Source: an uncultured Formosa sp.
GTDB lineage: Bacteria > Bacteroidota > Bacteroidia > Flavobacteriales > Flavobacteriaceae
Assembly (NCBI RefSeq): GCF_947500765.1
Contig: NZ_CANMTH010000002.1
Coordinates: 434,001-498,000 of the forward strand
DNA length: 64,000 bases
Reading direction: 5' to 3'
Shown: positions 1 through 8,136 of the stretch, in pieces
How the letters are laid out: every line of letters starts with the position of its first letter
Position numbering within the stretch: the first letter of the stretch is position 1
Notes under the pieces: generated by a model
What the model was told of the DNA's origin: nothing
Database searches by the model: none
Seen by the model: only the letters and a program-made list of their open reading frames with translations
Made by a program: the position numbers and the translations under genes

Positions 1-291
1 GTCTACAAGACGCATGGTTAATACTTCTCCGTCACTTGGTCTAGCTTCTCTTTTGAAGAAACCTCCAGGGTAACGACCTGCTGCAGCAAATTTTTCTCTG
101 TAATCTACCGTTAATGGTAAAAAGTCTACATCACTTTGTTTGTAATTTGAAACTAATGTACATAATAACATACATTTTCCAGATTTTACAACTACCGATC
201 CATGAGCTTGTTTCGCTAATTTTCCGGTTTCAATGGAGATTTCTCTTCCATCACCAAGGTCAATGACCTCTTTAAAAACTTTTGGAATCAT
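1..291 (-). CDS. pnp: polyribonucleotide nucleotidyltransferase (PNPase), N-terminal part, cut by window edge
   Basis: The first 97 codons of PNPase, the phosphorolytic 3'-5' exoribonuclease of mRNA decay. The visible protein begins [20 protein letters not shown] and contains the typical first RNase PH-domain stretch ([22 protein letters not shown], split here as [12 protein letters not shown] then [10 protein letters not shown]) and [20 protein letters not shown]. Start codon at 289-291, in frame to the window edge; the remainder lies to the left. It follows rpsO on the same strand (147-base gap), the conserved rpsO-pnp order, but a strong terminator sits between the two, so pnp may have its own promoter or rely on read-through. 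The leader carries a hairpin with an A/C-rich loop (314-357). The family call is secure; autoregulation is inference. Confidence 0.96.
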   Translation of the reverse strand, partial: MIPKVFKEVIDLGDGREISIETGKLAKQAHGSVVVKSGKCMLLCTLVSNYKQSDVDFLPLTVDYREKFAAAGRYPGGFFKREARPSDGEVLTMRLVD

Positions 292-313
292 AAATTTTTT
301 TATTCTAATTAAA

Positions 314-357
314 CAATGGTCGTTGTGTTGTAGTTGTTGTGTGTGTGGTGACCAATG
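314..357 (-). promoter_or_regulatory. pnp leader hairpin with A/C-rich loop
   Basis: On the minus (mRNA) strand the arms CATTGGTC and GACCATTG can pair with one T-T mismatch and enclose a 28-base loop made only of A and C apart from one T. The structure ends about 22 bases before the pnp start codon. PNPase in enterobacteria represses its own mRNA through a leader stem; whether this hairpin has that role is inference. Confidence 0.4.
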
Positions 358-410
358 AAAAACTATGTAACAGCTTTTTATCTTATCTCTTAATGAGACG
401 TATTTAATTT

Positions 411-437
411 AAAAAAGAGGCATAAAGCCTCTCTTTT
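411..437 (-). terminator. intrinsic terminator after rpsO
   Basis: Stem AGAGGC/GCCTCT (416-421 with 427-432), five-base loop, followed on the minus strand by a run of T. It begins right at the rpsO stop codon, separating rpsO from pnp. Confidence 0.85.
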
Positions 438-438
438 A

Positions 439-708
439 TTATTTTCTTAATCCTAATTCTTTAACAATTGCACGATATCTTAAGACATCTTTCTTTGTTA
501 AATAATCTAGTAAGCTTCTTCTTTTACCTACTAACATTACTAAAGAACGTTCTGTATTATAATCTTTACGATTATTTTTTAAGTGTTCTGTTAAGTGATT
601 AATTCTTTGTGTAAACAAAGCAATTTGTCCTTCTGCAGAACCGGTATCGTTTTTTCCTTTACCGTGTTTAGCAAACATTTCTTGCTTTTCTTCTTTTGAT
701 AAATACAT
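439..708 (-). CDS. rpsO: 30S ribosomal protein S15
   Basis: 89-residue S15, which binds the 16S rRNA central domain and helps form bridge B4. The protein begins MYLSKEEKQEMFAKHGKG and has the family core TGSAEGQIALFTQRINHLTEHLK and the C-terminal RRSLLDYLTKKD, RYRAIVKELGLRK. I place the start at 706-708; an in-frame ATG 33 bases upstream would add a leader peptide (MYITIIYNNIR) that S15 does not have. Length is that of normal S15. A TATATTTG promoter box lies at 763-770, and the 5' end of the leader can form a small hairpin (741-757). Terminated by the hairpin at 411-437, then pnp follows. Confidence 0.97.
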   Translation of the reverse strand: MYLSKEEKQEMFAKHGKGKNDTGSAEGQIALFTQRINHLTEHLKNNRKDYNTERSLVMLVGKRRSLLDYLTKKDVLRYRAIVKELGLRK

Positions 709-740
709 TCTAATATTATTGTAAATGATTGTTATGTACA

Positions 741-757
741 CGAAAGCCTATCTTTCG
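741..757 (-). promoter_or_regulatory. small hairpin at the predicted 5' end of the rpsO leader
   Basis: CGAAAG (741-746) pairs with CTTTCG (752-757) around a five-base loop. With a -7 box at 763-770, transcription would begin near 756, so this hairpin would be the first structure of the message. S15 autoregulates its mRNA in several bacteria; a link here is inference only. Confidence 0.3.
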
Positions 758-762
758 AGCTG

Positions 763-770
763 CAAATATA
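763..770 (-). promoter_or_regulatory. -7 promoter box for rpsO (TATATTTG)
   Basis: Exact match to the Bacteroidota -7 consensus TANNTTTG on the minus strand, about 55 bases upstream of the rpsO start. No clear TTG -33 element at normal spacing. Confidence 0.5.
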
Positions 771-852
771 GCAATATTATATCATTTAAAAATGTATTAG
801 TAGTCTTTTATATAGGTGGTTAAAAAAGAGAAATATTATTTCTTTTTAATTC

Positions 853-1710
853 TTAAGCTCTTAAAGGCTGATTTGTTATTAAATCGATATATAAGTTTAC
901 TTTATTTTTTAGATCTTTACGGTGTGTAATGAAATCTAAAAAGCCGTGTTCTAATAAGAATTCTGCGGTTTGAAAGCCTTCAGGAAGTTCTTTTCCTGTT
1001 GTATCTCTTACAATTCTTGGACCAGCAAATCCAATTAATGCTCCAGGTTCGCTTATATTAATATCTCCTAACATCGCAAAAGACGCCGTAGTTCCTCCTG
1101 TTGTTGGATCTGTGCATAACGAAATATAAGGAATACTGGCATCTGCTAATTGTGCTAATTTTACAGAGGTTTTAGCCATTTGCATTAAAGATAATGCAGC
1201 TTCCATCATTCTAGCTCCTCCAGATTTAGAAATAACCATTAAAGGAATTTTATTTTTTAAAGAGTAATTTGCTGCGCGAGCAATTTTTTCACCAACAACA
1301 CTTCCCATAGAGCCTCCAATAAAACTGAAGTCCATACAAGCAATAACTAAATCTTTTCCTTTAGATTTTCCAACGGCAGTTCTTACAGCATCTTTAAGAT
1401 GTGTTTTTTCTTGTGCTGCTTTTAAACGGTCTGGATATTTTTTTGTGTCGACAAATTTTAATGGATCTTTAGACGTAAGATCCGCGTCTAATTCTTTAAA
1501 TGTATTATCGTCGAAAAGTATTTCGAAGTATTCTTTACTTCCTATTCTAACATGATATCCATCTTCTGGACTAACATAGAAGTTTTGTTCTAATTCTTCT
1601 GTATCTACTATTTTACCGGTTGGAGATTTATACCATAGTCCTTTCGGAGTATCTTTCTTTTCATCGGTAGTCGTTGTAATTCCTTTTGTTTTTCTCTTAA
1701 ACCAAGACAT
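853..1710 (-). CDS. accD: acetyl-CoA carboxylase carboxyltransferase beta subunit (AccD), zinc-ribbon cysteines absent
   Basis: 285-residue beta subunit of the carboxyltransferase that moves CO2 from biotin to acetyl-CoA, the first step of fatty-acid synthesis; it works with AccA, which is not in the window. Crotonase-fold motifs are intact: [33 protein letters not shown] and [18 protein letters not shown], then [12 protein letters not shown]. In E. coli the N-terminus is a four-cysteine zinc ribbon. Here the matching region (about residues 25-52, [13 protein letters not shown] to [11 protein letters not shown]) has Ser29, a deleted position, Ser47 and Asp50 in place of the four ligands, and there is no cysteine in the first 120 residues. 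I believe this is a flavobacterial lineage trait, not a broken gene. Start at MSWFKRK. Confidence 0.96.
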   Translation of the reverse strand: MSWFKRKTKGITTTTDEKKDTPKGLWYKSPTGKIVDTEELEQNFYVSPEDGYHVRIGSKEYFEILFDDNTFKELDADLTSKDPLKFVDTKKYPDRLKAAQEKTHLKDAVRTAVGKSKGKDLVIACMDFSFIGGSMGSVVGEKIARAANYSLKNKIPLMVISKSGGARMMEAALSLMQMAKTSVKLAQLADASIPYISLCTDPTTGGTTASFAMLGDINISEPGALIGFAGPRIVRDTTGKELPEGFQTAEFLLEHGFLDFITHRKDLKNKVNLYIDLITNQPLRA

Positions 1711-1779
1711 ATTGATTCTTATTTTTTATATTCTGAAGCGTTAAAAATATTTCAGAATAGTTTTTTAGCGTTAAACAAA

Positions 1780-1810
1780 CAGACATAAAAAATATACTTT
1801 CTTATGTCTG
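1780..1810 (-). terminator. hairpin downstream of fbaA, possible weak terminator
   Basis: CAGACATAA (1780-1788) pairs with TTATGTCTG (1802-1810), a perfect nine-base-pair stem. On the minus strand it is followed by TTTGTTT, an imperfect T run. It could end the fbaA message or lie in the accD leader. A second inverted pair, TTCTGAA/TTCAGAA, is at 1731-1757. Confidence 0.4.
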
Positions 1811-1943
1811 CCTGAATTAATTTAATGTAAATATAGTAGAAATGTAAACACAATGTTGTTAAATACATTTCGTTTTTATTAAACTATAATTATTGCCAAA
1901 ATTAAAATTTTGTTTTTAATATCAGCATAACGCTACGATTTTT

Positions 1944-3011
1944 TTATAATGTGTTCACATTATTTAAATCTTCAAAAGCTTTTTTCAATCGAGCTACAAA
2001 GGTTTCTTCACCTTTTCTTAACCAATTTCTTGGGTCGTAATATTTTTTATTTGGAGAATCACTTCCTTCAGGGTTACCTATTTGAGACTGTAAATATGCT
2101 TCGTTTTTCTTCATGTAATCGCGAATACCTGTCATAAATGCATATTGCATATCAGTATCGATATTCATTTTAATTACACCATAACTAATTCCTTCTCTAA
2201 TCTCTTCAACAGTAGAACCAGACCCACCATGGAAAACAAAATCGATATGATTATTTTCTACACCGTATTTTTTAGAAATGTATTCTTGAGAGTTTTTTAA
2301 GATTTTTGGAGTAAGTTTCACGTTTCCTGGTTTGTAAACCCCGTGTACATTTCCAAAGGCTGCAGCAATTGTAAATTGGTCGCTAATTTTGCTTAATTCT
2401 TCATATGCATAAGCAACTTCTTCTGGTTGTGTGTATAGTTTAGAATCGTCTACATCAGAATTGTCTACTCCATCTTCTTCACCACCTGTAATACCTAATT
2501 CAATTTCTAAAGTCATACCCATTTTGCTCATACGCTCTAGGTAAGATTTACAAATTTCCATGTTTTCTTCGATTGGTTCTTCAGAAAGATCAATCATATG
2601 AGAACTGAATAATGGTTTTCCTGTTTCTGCAAAATGTTTTTCACTCGCATCTAACATTCCGTCAATCCAAGGTAATAATTTCTTAGCACAATGGTCAGTA
2701 TGTAATATTACAGGCACACCATAAGCTACAGATAATTCGTGTACATGTTTTGCGCCAGCTACAGCACCTGCAACAGCTGCTTTTTGATTTTCGTTACTTA
2801 ATCCTTTTCCTGCATTAAATACAGCTCCACCGTTAGAGAATTGAATAATTACTGGTGCATTTAAAGACGCAGCAGTTTCTAAAACTCCGTTAATAGTATC
2901 AGATCCAATTACATTTACAGCTGGAAGAGCAAATCCTTTTTCTTTGGCAAGTTTAAAAATTTCTTGTACTTCTTTTCCGGTAGCAACTCCCGGTTTAATA
3001 TTGTGTCCCAT
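1944..3011 (-). CDS. fbaA: class II fructose-bisphosphate aldolase
   Basis: 355-residue zinc-dependent aldolase (FbaA type) that splits fructose 1,6-bisphosphate in glycolysis and joins trioses in gluconeogenesis. Zinc-site and catalytic segments are visible: VILHTDHCAKKLLPW, LEIELGITGGEEDGVDN, AAAFGNVHGVYKPGNVKL and DFVFHGGSGSTVEEI, with KMNIDTDMQYAFM near the end. I start at 3009-3011 (MGHNIKPGVATGKEV), matching the family N-terminus; an ATG 39 bases upstream would add an AT-rich-coded tail without family similarity. It lies downstream of tamL with 134 bases between, in the same direction as accD. Confidence 0.96.
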   Translation of the reverse strand: MGHNIKPGVATGKEVQEIFKLAKEKGFALPAVNVIGSDTINGVLETAASLNAPVIIQFSNGGAVFNAGKGLSNENQKAAVAGAVAGAKHVHELSVAYGVPVILHTDHCAKKLLPWIDGMLDASEKHFAETGKPLFSSHMIDLSEEPIEENMEICKSYLERMSKMGMTLEIELGITGGEEDGVDNSDVDDSKLYTQPEEVAYAYEELSKISDQFTIAAAFGNVHGVYKPGNVKLTPKILKNSQEYISKKYGVENNHIDFVFHGGSGSTVEEIREGISYGVIKMNIDTDMQYAFMTGIRDYMKKNEAYLQSQIGNPEGSDSPNKKYYDPRNWLRKGEETFVARLKKAFEDLNNVNTL

Positions 3012-3145
3012 AATATTGTATTTATTATTGTGAATGTTGATTATTACCAAAAGTAATACTTTTTAAGTATTTTTTTAGTGTTTTAAGCGCTTTACTGAAG
3101 CAAAAAACAGCGAAAACGATATAAATCTTGAAGTCTAGAAATAAG

Positions 3146-5671
3146 TTAGAAGGGATAGTTAATTCCTACATTATAAACTGCATTTCCAAAATTATAATCT
3201 TTAAGCCAACGATCGCCTTCTGTGTAAGATGGATCGTAAGTTTTAAAGCCAATATCGAATCTAAATACGAGGAAACTAAAATCGTAACGGAGTCCAAATC
3301 CTGAGCCTATAGCGGTATCTTTTAGAGAGCTTAAATCGTTAAAAGTAGAAGCGTCGTCATCTATATTATCAAACACATTCCATATGTTTCCAATATCTAC
3401 AAATACGGCGCCGTATAAATCTTCGAACACATTAAAACGGTGTTCGATATTTAAAGCGAGTTTTAGGTTGGCTTCATTAAAATCATCGTTACTTTGCGAA
3501 CTTCCTGGTCCTAAATCGTAAGCAGTCCATGCTCTATTGTCATTAGCTCCTCCGGCAAAGAAACTCTTAGAAAATGGTATGTTGTCTGAGTTTCCGTAAG
3601 GTATTGCTATTCCGAAAAAACTACGAATGGCAAGTATGTTTTTGTGCCCTAAGTCCCAGTGTTTGGTATAGTCAAACTCTGTTTTTATGTATTGCGAATA
3701 AGCTACATTAAATAATTCATAATGGTCGTCGTCGTTTTTCGGACTATTAAACAACTTGGAGCCTAAAGCCATTAGGTTTCCTGCAGATTCAAGTTTAAAT
3801 CTGAAAATATAAAAGTCTTCATCGGTAACCGATTTACGATTGTCTTTTACAAAACTGTAAGCCGTAGATACAATAAGATTGTTTTCTGTTAATCTAATTT
3901 TACGCTCTTCAATATTATTAATGGTTTGGATATCGTCATCAGAAATATCGTTTGGCGGATTGTCGCTTAAAACTTCAGTAATAAATTCTTCAGTACCGTC
4001 AGGGATGGATAAATCATCATCACTTGTTATGTACCCAATATCTTGAGCGATGTCGTTTAAAGTGTTGTAGGATGTACTGTAAACATTAAAATAATTATCT
4101 GGATTTAAATTTCTAACATATTGTGAATTAAATAAATCTACAGCTTGCGTTATACCTCGTTTAGGTTTCCAATTGTAGTTTAAATTTGCTGTAAGGGAAC
4201 GTTTATCTAATCCTACATTTTTTTGGCTTGCTATAGAAAGTCCTATTTTAGTAGTAGGAGACATGTATTTAGGGATTAAACTGTCTGTTTTAAAAGGAAA
4301 GAATACTCTAGGGATGGTTAGTTTTAAATCGGCACCAATTTCGTTAATATCAAAGAACACATCTTCATCATTACTCGCGTCGTCTGAAGCTCCAATAGAT
4401 GCAAATCCAGATAATTCTAAGGTTTCTGCGCCTCTAAATATGTTTCTGGCAAATAAACTAGGATTAACAGAGAAGCCTATTATTTGAATGTTACTTGTAG
4501 ATACATCTGTAGCAAAACCTAAATTGAATTTTTTTAACGGTGTTAAATGTATATTTGCAGTAAGTGTAGTGTCTGGGTTTTCTACATACTTAATGTCTGG
4601 ATATTTAAATGTCTTTAATTCACTTAAATGATTATATGTACGCGTGCGATCTAAATCACTATAAATTCTTCCTGGACTAATAAAAAGAGCATCGGTTAAT
4701 GCTTTTGGTCTAAATGCAAGCTTTCTTGTGCTATATAAATTGTACCCATTATAAGTTACTGAGTCCTGAATGGTATCGTCTCTGCTTTCTATAGTGGAGT
4801 TTGTAAATACATTAACATCTTTAATTTTATAAACTTTAAAAGGTTCTCTACGAGACGAATCTTGATTTCTGATCTCTAAATCCTTAATCTGAACTTCTAC
4901 ATTAACCTTTTTATTAGTCCCAACAGTATCTACCTGAAATATTACATAATCTTGACTAAATTGATATACACCATTATTTCGTAATGATGTTGTGATTCTA
5001 TCGCGTTCTGCCTCAAAATTGTTTGTTGTATAACGTTCTCCTATTTTTATTTTCGATCTATTTTTAGATCGGTTGTAGATTGAATCTACCATAGGTGACG
5101 AGATTTTTGAAGAAATACTGTCTATTTTAAAAGCCTTTCCTAAATTAACATGATATTTTATTTCTGTTTTATTTTTAGATTTCTGAATGGTGTCGTAACT
5201 CGCAGAGACATCAAACCAACCATTATTGGTGTAATAATCTTCTAGTCGTTTTACAGATTTAACTGCACGAGGTTCGCTAACAATTGTAGGTGCTTCTCCT
5301 GTTGTTTTTAACCAAGCATTCAACCCTTTTCTGTAATTTATGTACTGTAAAAGTTGCTTTTTTGATAGAAATTGTTCTAGATTCTTCCGGTGTTTTTCAG
5401 ATTTGTTTAAATGAGCATCTATTATAGAATCTATATTAGGTCGTGCTAGATTGTATATATATAAACGGATGGGCAGACCAAGCATTGTTTTGTTTGGATC
5501 TTGGTAGATTAAGTTGTCAATCTGTTCTGAAGTATTTCTAACACTATCTACATAAATTGTGTTTTTTACTAGAAGACGTTCGTTCTCTCCAACTCCCTTT
5601 ATAGAATTACAAGCCGTAATTAAACCTGTTATTAAAATAAATAACACTATTTTTGATAACCTTTGTTTCAA
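3146..5671 (-). CDS. tamL: TamL-type lipoprotein of the BamA/TamA outer-membrane assembly family
   Basis: 841 residues. The N-terminus is a lipoprotein signal (LFILITGLITAC, lipidation at Cys21), followed by POTRA-like segments over roughly residues 30-370 and a C-terminal 16-strand Omp85 barrel ending in the aromatic closing strand NVGINYPF. The barrel has the family lid motif region GGANDNRAWTAYDLGPG and the surface-antigen end GSGFGLRYDFSFLVFRFDIGFKTYDP. In Bacteroidota, TamA is replaced by this lipid-anchored form, TamL, which partners the periplasm-spanning TamB. No tamB is visible in the window. It diverges from the SpoU methylase at 5778. The Omp85 and lipoprotein calls are secure from sequence; TamL identity rests on known lineage distribution. 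Confidence 0.88.
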   Translation of the reverse strand: MKQRLSKIVLFILITGLITACNSIKGVGENERLLVKNTIYVDSVRNTSEQIDNLIYQDPNKTMLGLPIRLYIYNLARPNIDSIIDAHLNKSEKHRKNLEQFLSKKQLLQYINYRKGLNAWLKTTGEAPTIVSEPRAVKSVKRLEDYYTNNGWFDVSASYDTIQKSKNKTEIKYHVNLGKAFKIDSISSKISSPMVDSIYNRSKNRSKIKIGERYTTNNFEAERDRITTSLRNNGVYQFSQDYVIFQVDTVGTNKKVNVEVQIKDLEIRNQDSSRREPFKVYKIKDVNVFTNSTIESRDDTIQDSVTYNGYNLYSTRKLAFRPKALTDALFISPGRIYSDLDRTRTYNHLSELKTFKYPDIKYVENPDTTLTANIHLTPLKKFNLGFATDVSTSNIQIIGFSVNPSLFARNIFRGAETLELSGFASIGASDDASNDEDVFFDINEIGADLKLTIPRVFFPFKTDSLIPKYMSPTTKIGLSIASQKNVGLDKRSLTANLNYNWKPKRGITQAVDLFNSQYVRNLNPDNYFNVYSTSYNTLNDIAQDIGYITSDDDLSIPDGTEEFITEVLSDNPPNDISDDDIQTINNIEERKIRLTENNLIVSTAYSFVKDNRKSVTDEDFYIFRFKLESAGNLMALGSKLFNSPKNDDDHYELFNVAYSQYIKTEFDYTKHWDLGHKNILAIRSFFGIAIPYGNSDNIPFSKSFFAGGANDNRAWTAYDLGPGSSQSNDDFNEANLKLALNIEHRFNVFEDLYGAVFVDIGNIWNVFDNIDDDASTFNDLSSLKDTAIGSGFGLRYDFSFLVFRFDIGFKTYDPSYTEGDRWLKDYNFGNAVYNVGINYPF

Positions 5672-5710
5672 GTATATTCTAGGAATTAAAAACGTTTAAA
5701 AGACTTGTTT

Positions 5711-5718
5711 TATCTTTG
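5711..5718 (+). promoter_or_regulatory. -7 promoter box (TATCTTTG) for the SpoU methylase
   Basis: Matches TANNTTTG, 59 bases upstream of the start at 5778 in the tamL/methylase divergent gap. No TTG at normal -33 spacing. Confidence 0.45.
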
Positions 5719-5777
5719 CAATCTTAATGCAAGCATACAAAATAAGTCGATTATAAAATCAAAAATACATTATTTGA

Positions 5778-6512
5778 ATGTTATCAAAAAATCAAATAAA
5801 ATTAATTAACAAATTAAAACTTAAAAAGCATAGGGCAGAGTCGAAATTGTTTGTTGCAGAGGGGGTTAAGACAATTAAAGAATTGTTGCAATCCGACTTA
5901 AAACTTCAGCATTTATACACGACCGAACTTTTTAATATTGAAACGGATTTAGAAACACTTATTTCTGAAGCCGATTTAAAGCGTATTAGTTTTTTAACAA
6001 CGCCTAATAAAGCTCTTGCTATTTTCGAAATTCCAAATTCAAATCCTATCGATTTATCTCAACTTTGTATTGCTTTAGACGATGTACGTGATCCTGGAAA
6101 CTTAGGAACTATAATACGTTTATGCGATTGGTTTGGTATTCAAAACGTAATTTGTAATGTAGGAACTGTAGATTGCTTTAATCCTAAAGTAATTCAAGCC
6201 ACAATGGGATCTATTACGCGAGTAAATATTAATTATTTAGATTTAGAATTGTTTTTAAAAGATGTAAATGTTCCTGTTTTTGGAGCCTTTATGGAAGGAG
6301 AAAATGTATATACACATCGTAAACTTTTAGATTTAGGTGTTCTGGTAATGGGGAATGAAGCTAATGGCATTTCTAGTGCTATAGAATCTTTAATTACAGA
6401 GAAAATAACCATACCAAGATTTGGAGCATTAAAAGCAACAGAAAGTTTAAATGTTGCTACGGCAACGTCTATTTTGTTAAGTGAGTTTAAGCGTCGGACT
6501 ATTGAAAAGTAA
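5778..6512 (+). CDS. TrmH/SpoU-family RNA 2'-O-methyltransferase
   Basis: 244-residue SPOUT methyltransferase that uses S-adenosylmethionine to methylate a ribose 2'-OH in rRNA or tRNA. It starts with a substrate-binding domain (KHRAESKLFVAEGVKTIKELL) and then has the three SpoU knot motifs: DDVRDPGNLGTIIRLCDWFG (motif 1, with the catalytic arginine), VMGNEANGISS (motif 2) and ATESLNVATATSILLSEF (motif 3). Which RNA it modifies cannot be read from sequence. Its 3' end overlaps the convergent porT gene by 14 bases. Confidence 0.93.
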   Translation: MLSKNQIKLINKLKLKKHRAESKLFVAEGVKTIKELLQSDLKLQHLYTTELFNIETDLETLISEADLKRISFLTTPNKALAIFEIPNSNPIDLSQLCIALDDVRDPGNLGTIIRLCDWFGIQNVICNVGTVDCFNPKVIQATMGSITRVNINYLDLELFLKDVNVPVFGAFMEGENVYTHRKLLDLGVLVMGNEANGISSAIESLITEKITIPRFGALKATESLNVATATSILLSEFKRRTIEK

Positions 6513-7269
6513 AGTTTATAAAGATACCTTGTGTTTTCATACTTGCAATATTATCTGTCCATGGGCTAGCGCCTTCTTCGGGATCGTCAGGAACTAACTC
6601 GTCACTTAAAGCAAAGACACCACGAATAGAAGGTGTGAATTTAAAGTATTCAAGATAGAAATCTATACCAAGACCAATTTCATAATAGTAGGTGTTTTTC
6701 TTCATTCTAAACTGACCATTATGATTATCGCTTTCATTTTTTTCGTTACTATTTAAGTTTAAAGACATAGACATACCTCCAACAATAAAAGGCTTGAAAT
6801 TGTTTATACGTTTAGCCGAGAACTTTACTAATAAAGGTAAATGTATGTAAGTTGATTTTATTTCGCGTTCTAAAACATTATCGCTATCTGTTAAAAAATC
6901 ATAACCATTATATGCTCCATAAGCAGCAAAGTGATATTGATTATAATGCAGTGTTCTATTTGTAATGTATAGTCCGGGTTCAAAACGTAAATCGAAATAA
7001 TCGTTAATTCTCATATTTCCTAAAAGCCCAACACTAAAGCCAATACCTTTTTCTATCTGAATATCTGTAACATCTCTACCCGTTCCATCGTCGATTTGAT
7101 TATTATATTCAAAATCAAAACCATAATTATTAAATCCTAAAAAATAGCCATAACTAAATCGGTCTTTATCAAAATTTTCATTATTTAAAATCTTTTCGCC
7201 TGTAAAAAGCTGAGCAAAACCGGATTGGGAAATCAGAATAAAAAATATAATTACAACTAATTTTTTCAT
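6499..7269 (-). CDS. porT: type IX secretion protein PorT (outer-membrane beta-barrel)
   Basis: 256 residues with a signal peptide (MKKLVVIIFFILISQSGFAQ) and a pattern of amphipathic strands typical of the small PorT beta-barrel: YGYFLGFNNYGFDFEY, GIGFSVGLLGNMRINDYFDLRFEPG, KPFIVGGMSMSLNL, YYYEIGLGIDFYLEYFKFTPSIRG. It ends in the aromatic GIFINFTFQ. PorT is required for the Bacteroidota type IX secretion system, which exports adhesins and enzymes. The start is chosen at 7267-7269, one base after the ubiE stop, where the signal peptide begins; the frame opens further upstream but inside ubiE. The ubiE-porT order is, to my knowledge, usual in flavobacteria, which supports the call. A general PorT-family barrel remains the alternative. 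Confidence 0.82.
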   Translation of the reverse strand: MKKLVVIIFFILISQSGFAQLFTGEKILNNENFDKDRFSYGYFLGFNNYGFDFEYNNQIDDGTGRDVTDIQIEKGIGFSVGLLGNMRINDYFDLRFEPGLYITNRTLHYNQYHFAAYGAYNGYDFLTDSDNVLEREIKSTYIHLPLLVKFSAKRINNFKPFIVGGMSMSLNLNSNEKNESDNHNGQFRMKKNTYYYEIGLGIDFYLEYFKFTPSIRGVFALSDELVPDDPEEGASPWTDNIASMKTQGIFINFTFQ

Positions 7270-7270
7270 A

Positions 7271-7999
7271 TTACTGTTTAGATGATGTGTATATGGTAGC
7301 GACTCCAAATGTTTGAGGGAAATCTTTAACATTAGTAAACCCAATTTTCTTTAAAATATTGTTCAAAGCTTCTCCATGAGGAAAAACAGCAGCAGAATCG
7401 CTTAAATATTTATAGGCGCTTTTGTCTTTAGAAAACAGTTTACCTATAATTGGCATAATGTTGTTTGTGTATAGTTTATACCCTTGTTTGAAAGGGGTTT
7501 TGGCAGGAACAGACGTTTCTAAAATAACAAAAATACCATTTGGTTTTAATACACGAAGAATTTCTGCAAGACCTTTTTCAAGTGTTTCAAAATTTCGTAC
7601 TCCAAAAGCAACAGTAATAGCATCAAAAGTATCATTTTCGAAAGGCATATTCTCAGAATCGCCTAAAATCATTTCAATGGTACCTTCTAGTTTCTTTGCT
7701 TTAATTTTTTGTTTTCCAACATCAAGCATCCCTGGACTAATGTCTAATCCTATAATTTTTTCAGCATCGGTTTCAGCTAAGTTTATTGCTAAATCTCCCG
7801 TCCCTGTTGCAATATCTAGAATAGAATCAGGATTGGTGTTTTTAACAAGTTCTACCACTTTTTTACGCCATTTAATATCAATTCCAAAAGAAATTACACG
7901 ATTTAAATCGTCGTAAGTGCCTGATATATTATCAAACATTTTAGTGACTTGTTCTTTTTTACCTAAGTCGCTGTCTTTATATGGGTTTACTTTTATCAA
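7271..7999 (-). CDS. ubiE: demethylmenaquinone methyltransferase (UbiE/MenG)
   Basis: 242-residue class I SAM methyltransferase for the last step of menaquinone synthesis, C-methylation of demethylmenaquinone. Diagnostic stretches: [28 protein letters not shown] at the N-terminus (split: [26 protein letters not shown]), SAM-binding [50 protein letters not shown] (split: [22 protein letters not shown]) and the C-terminal [15 protein letters not shown]. Length is normal. It is translated just ahead of porT (one-base gap). The menaquinone product feeds the Nqr pump encoded at 19453-25494. Confidence 0.95.
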   Translation of the reverse strand: MIKVNPYKDSDLGKKEQVTKMFDNISGTYDDLNRVISFGIDIKWRKKVVELVKNTNPDSILDIATGTGDLAINLAETDAEKIIGLDISPGMLDVGKQKIKAKKLEGTIEMILGDSENMPFENDTFDAITVAFGVRNFETLEKGLAEILRVLKPNGIFVILETSVPAKTPFKQGYKLYTNNIMPIIGKLFSKDKSAYKYLSDSAAVFPHGEALNNILKKIGFTNVKDFPQTFGVATIYTSSKQ

Positions 8000-8015
8000 A
8001 TCAAAAAATTTTAGG

Positions 8016-8023
8016 CAAATATA
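8016..8023 (-). promoter_or_regulatory. -7 promoter box (TATATTTG) for ubiE-porT
   Basis: Exact TANNTTTG match on the minus strand, 16 bases upstream of the ubiE start. Confidence 0.5.
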
Positions 8024-8103
8024 AGTTATTAGAAATGTATTAGGAAACTTGGAAACAAATAATTATATTAATTACAAAAGTCTACATAAATTATAAATTC
8101 GAT

Positions 8104-8111
8104 TATATTTG
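8104..8111 (+). promoter_or_regulatory. -7 promoter box (TATATTTG) for trkAH
   Basis: Exact TANNTTTG match 25 bases upstream of the trkA start codon; same octamer as the divergent ubiE box at 8016-8023. Confidence 0.55.
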
Positions 8112-8136
8112 TTTCACTTTTTACAACATACCACAC

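Noticed and set aside
1949..2137. 62-codon frame on the plus strand
   Set aside because: Lies entirely antisense to fbaA, with no family similarity and no promoter.
7422..7916. 164-codon plus-strand frame
   Set aside because: Antisense to ubiE, which carries all expected motifs.
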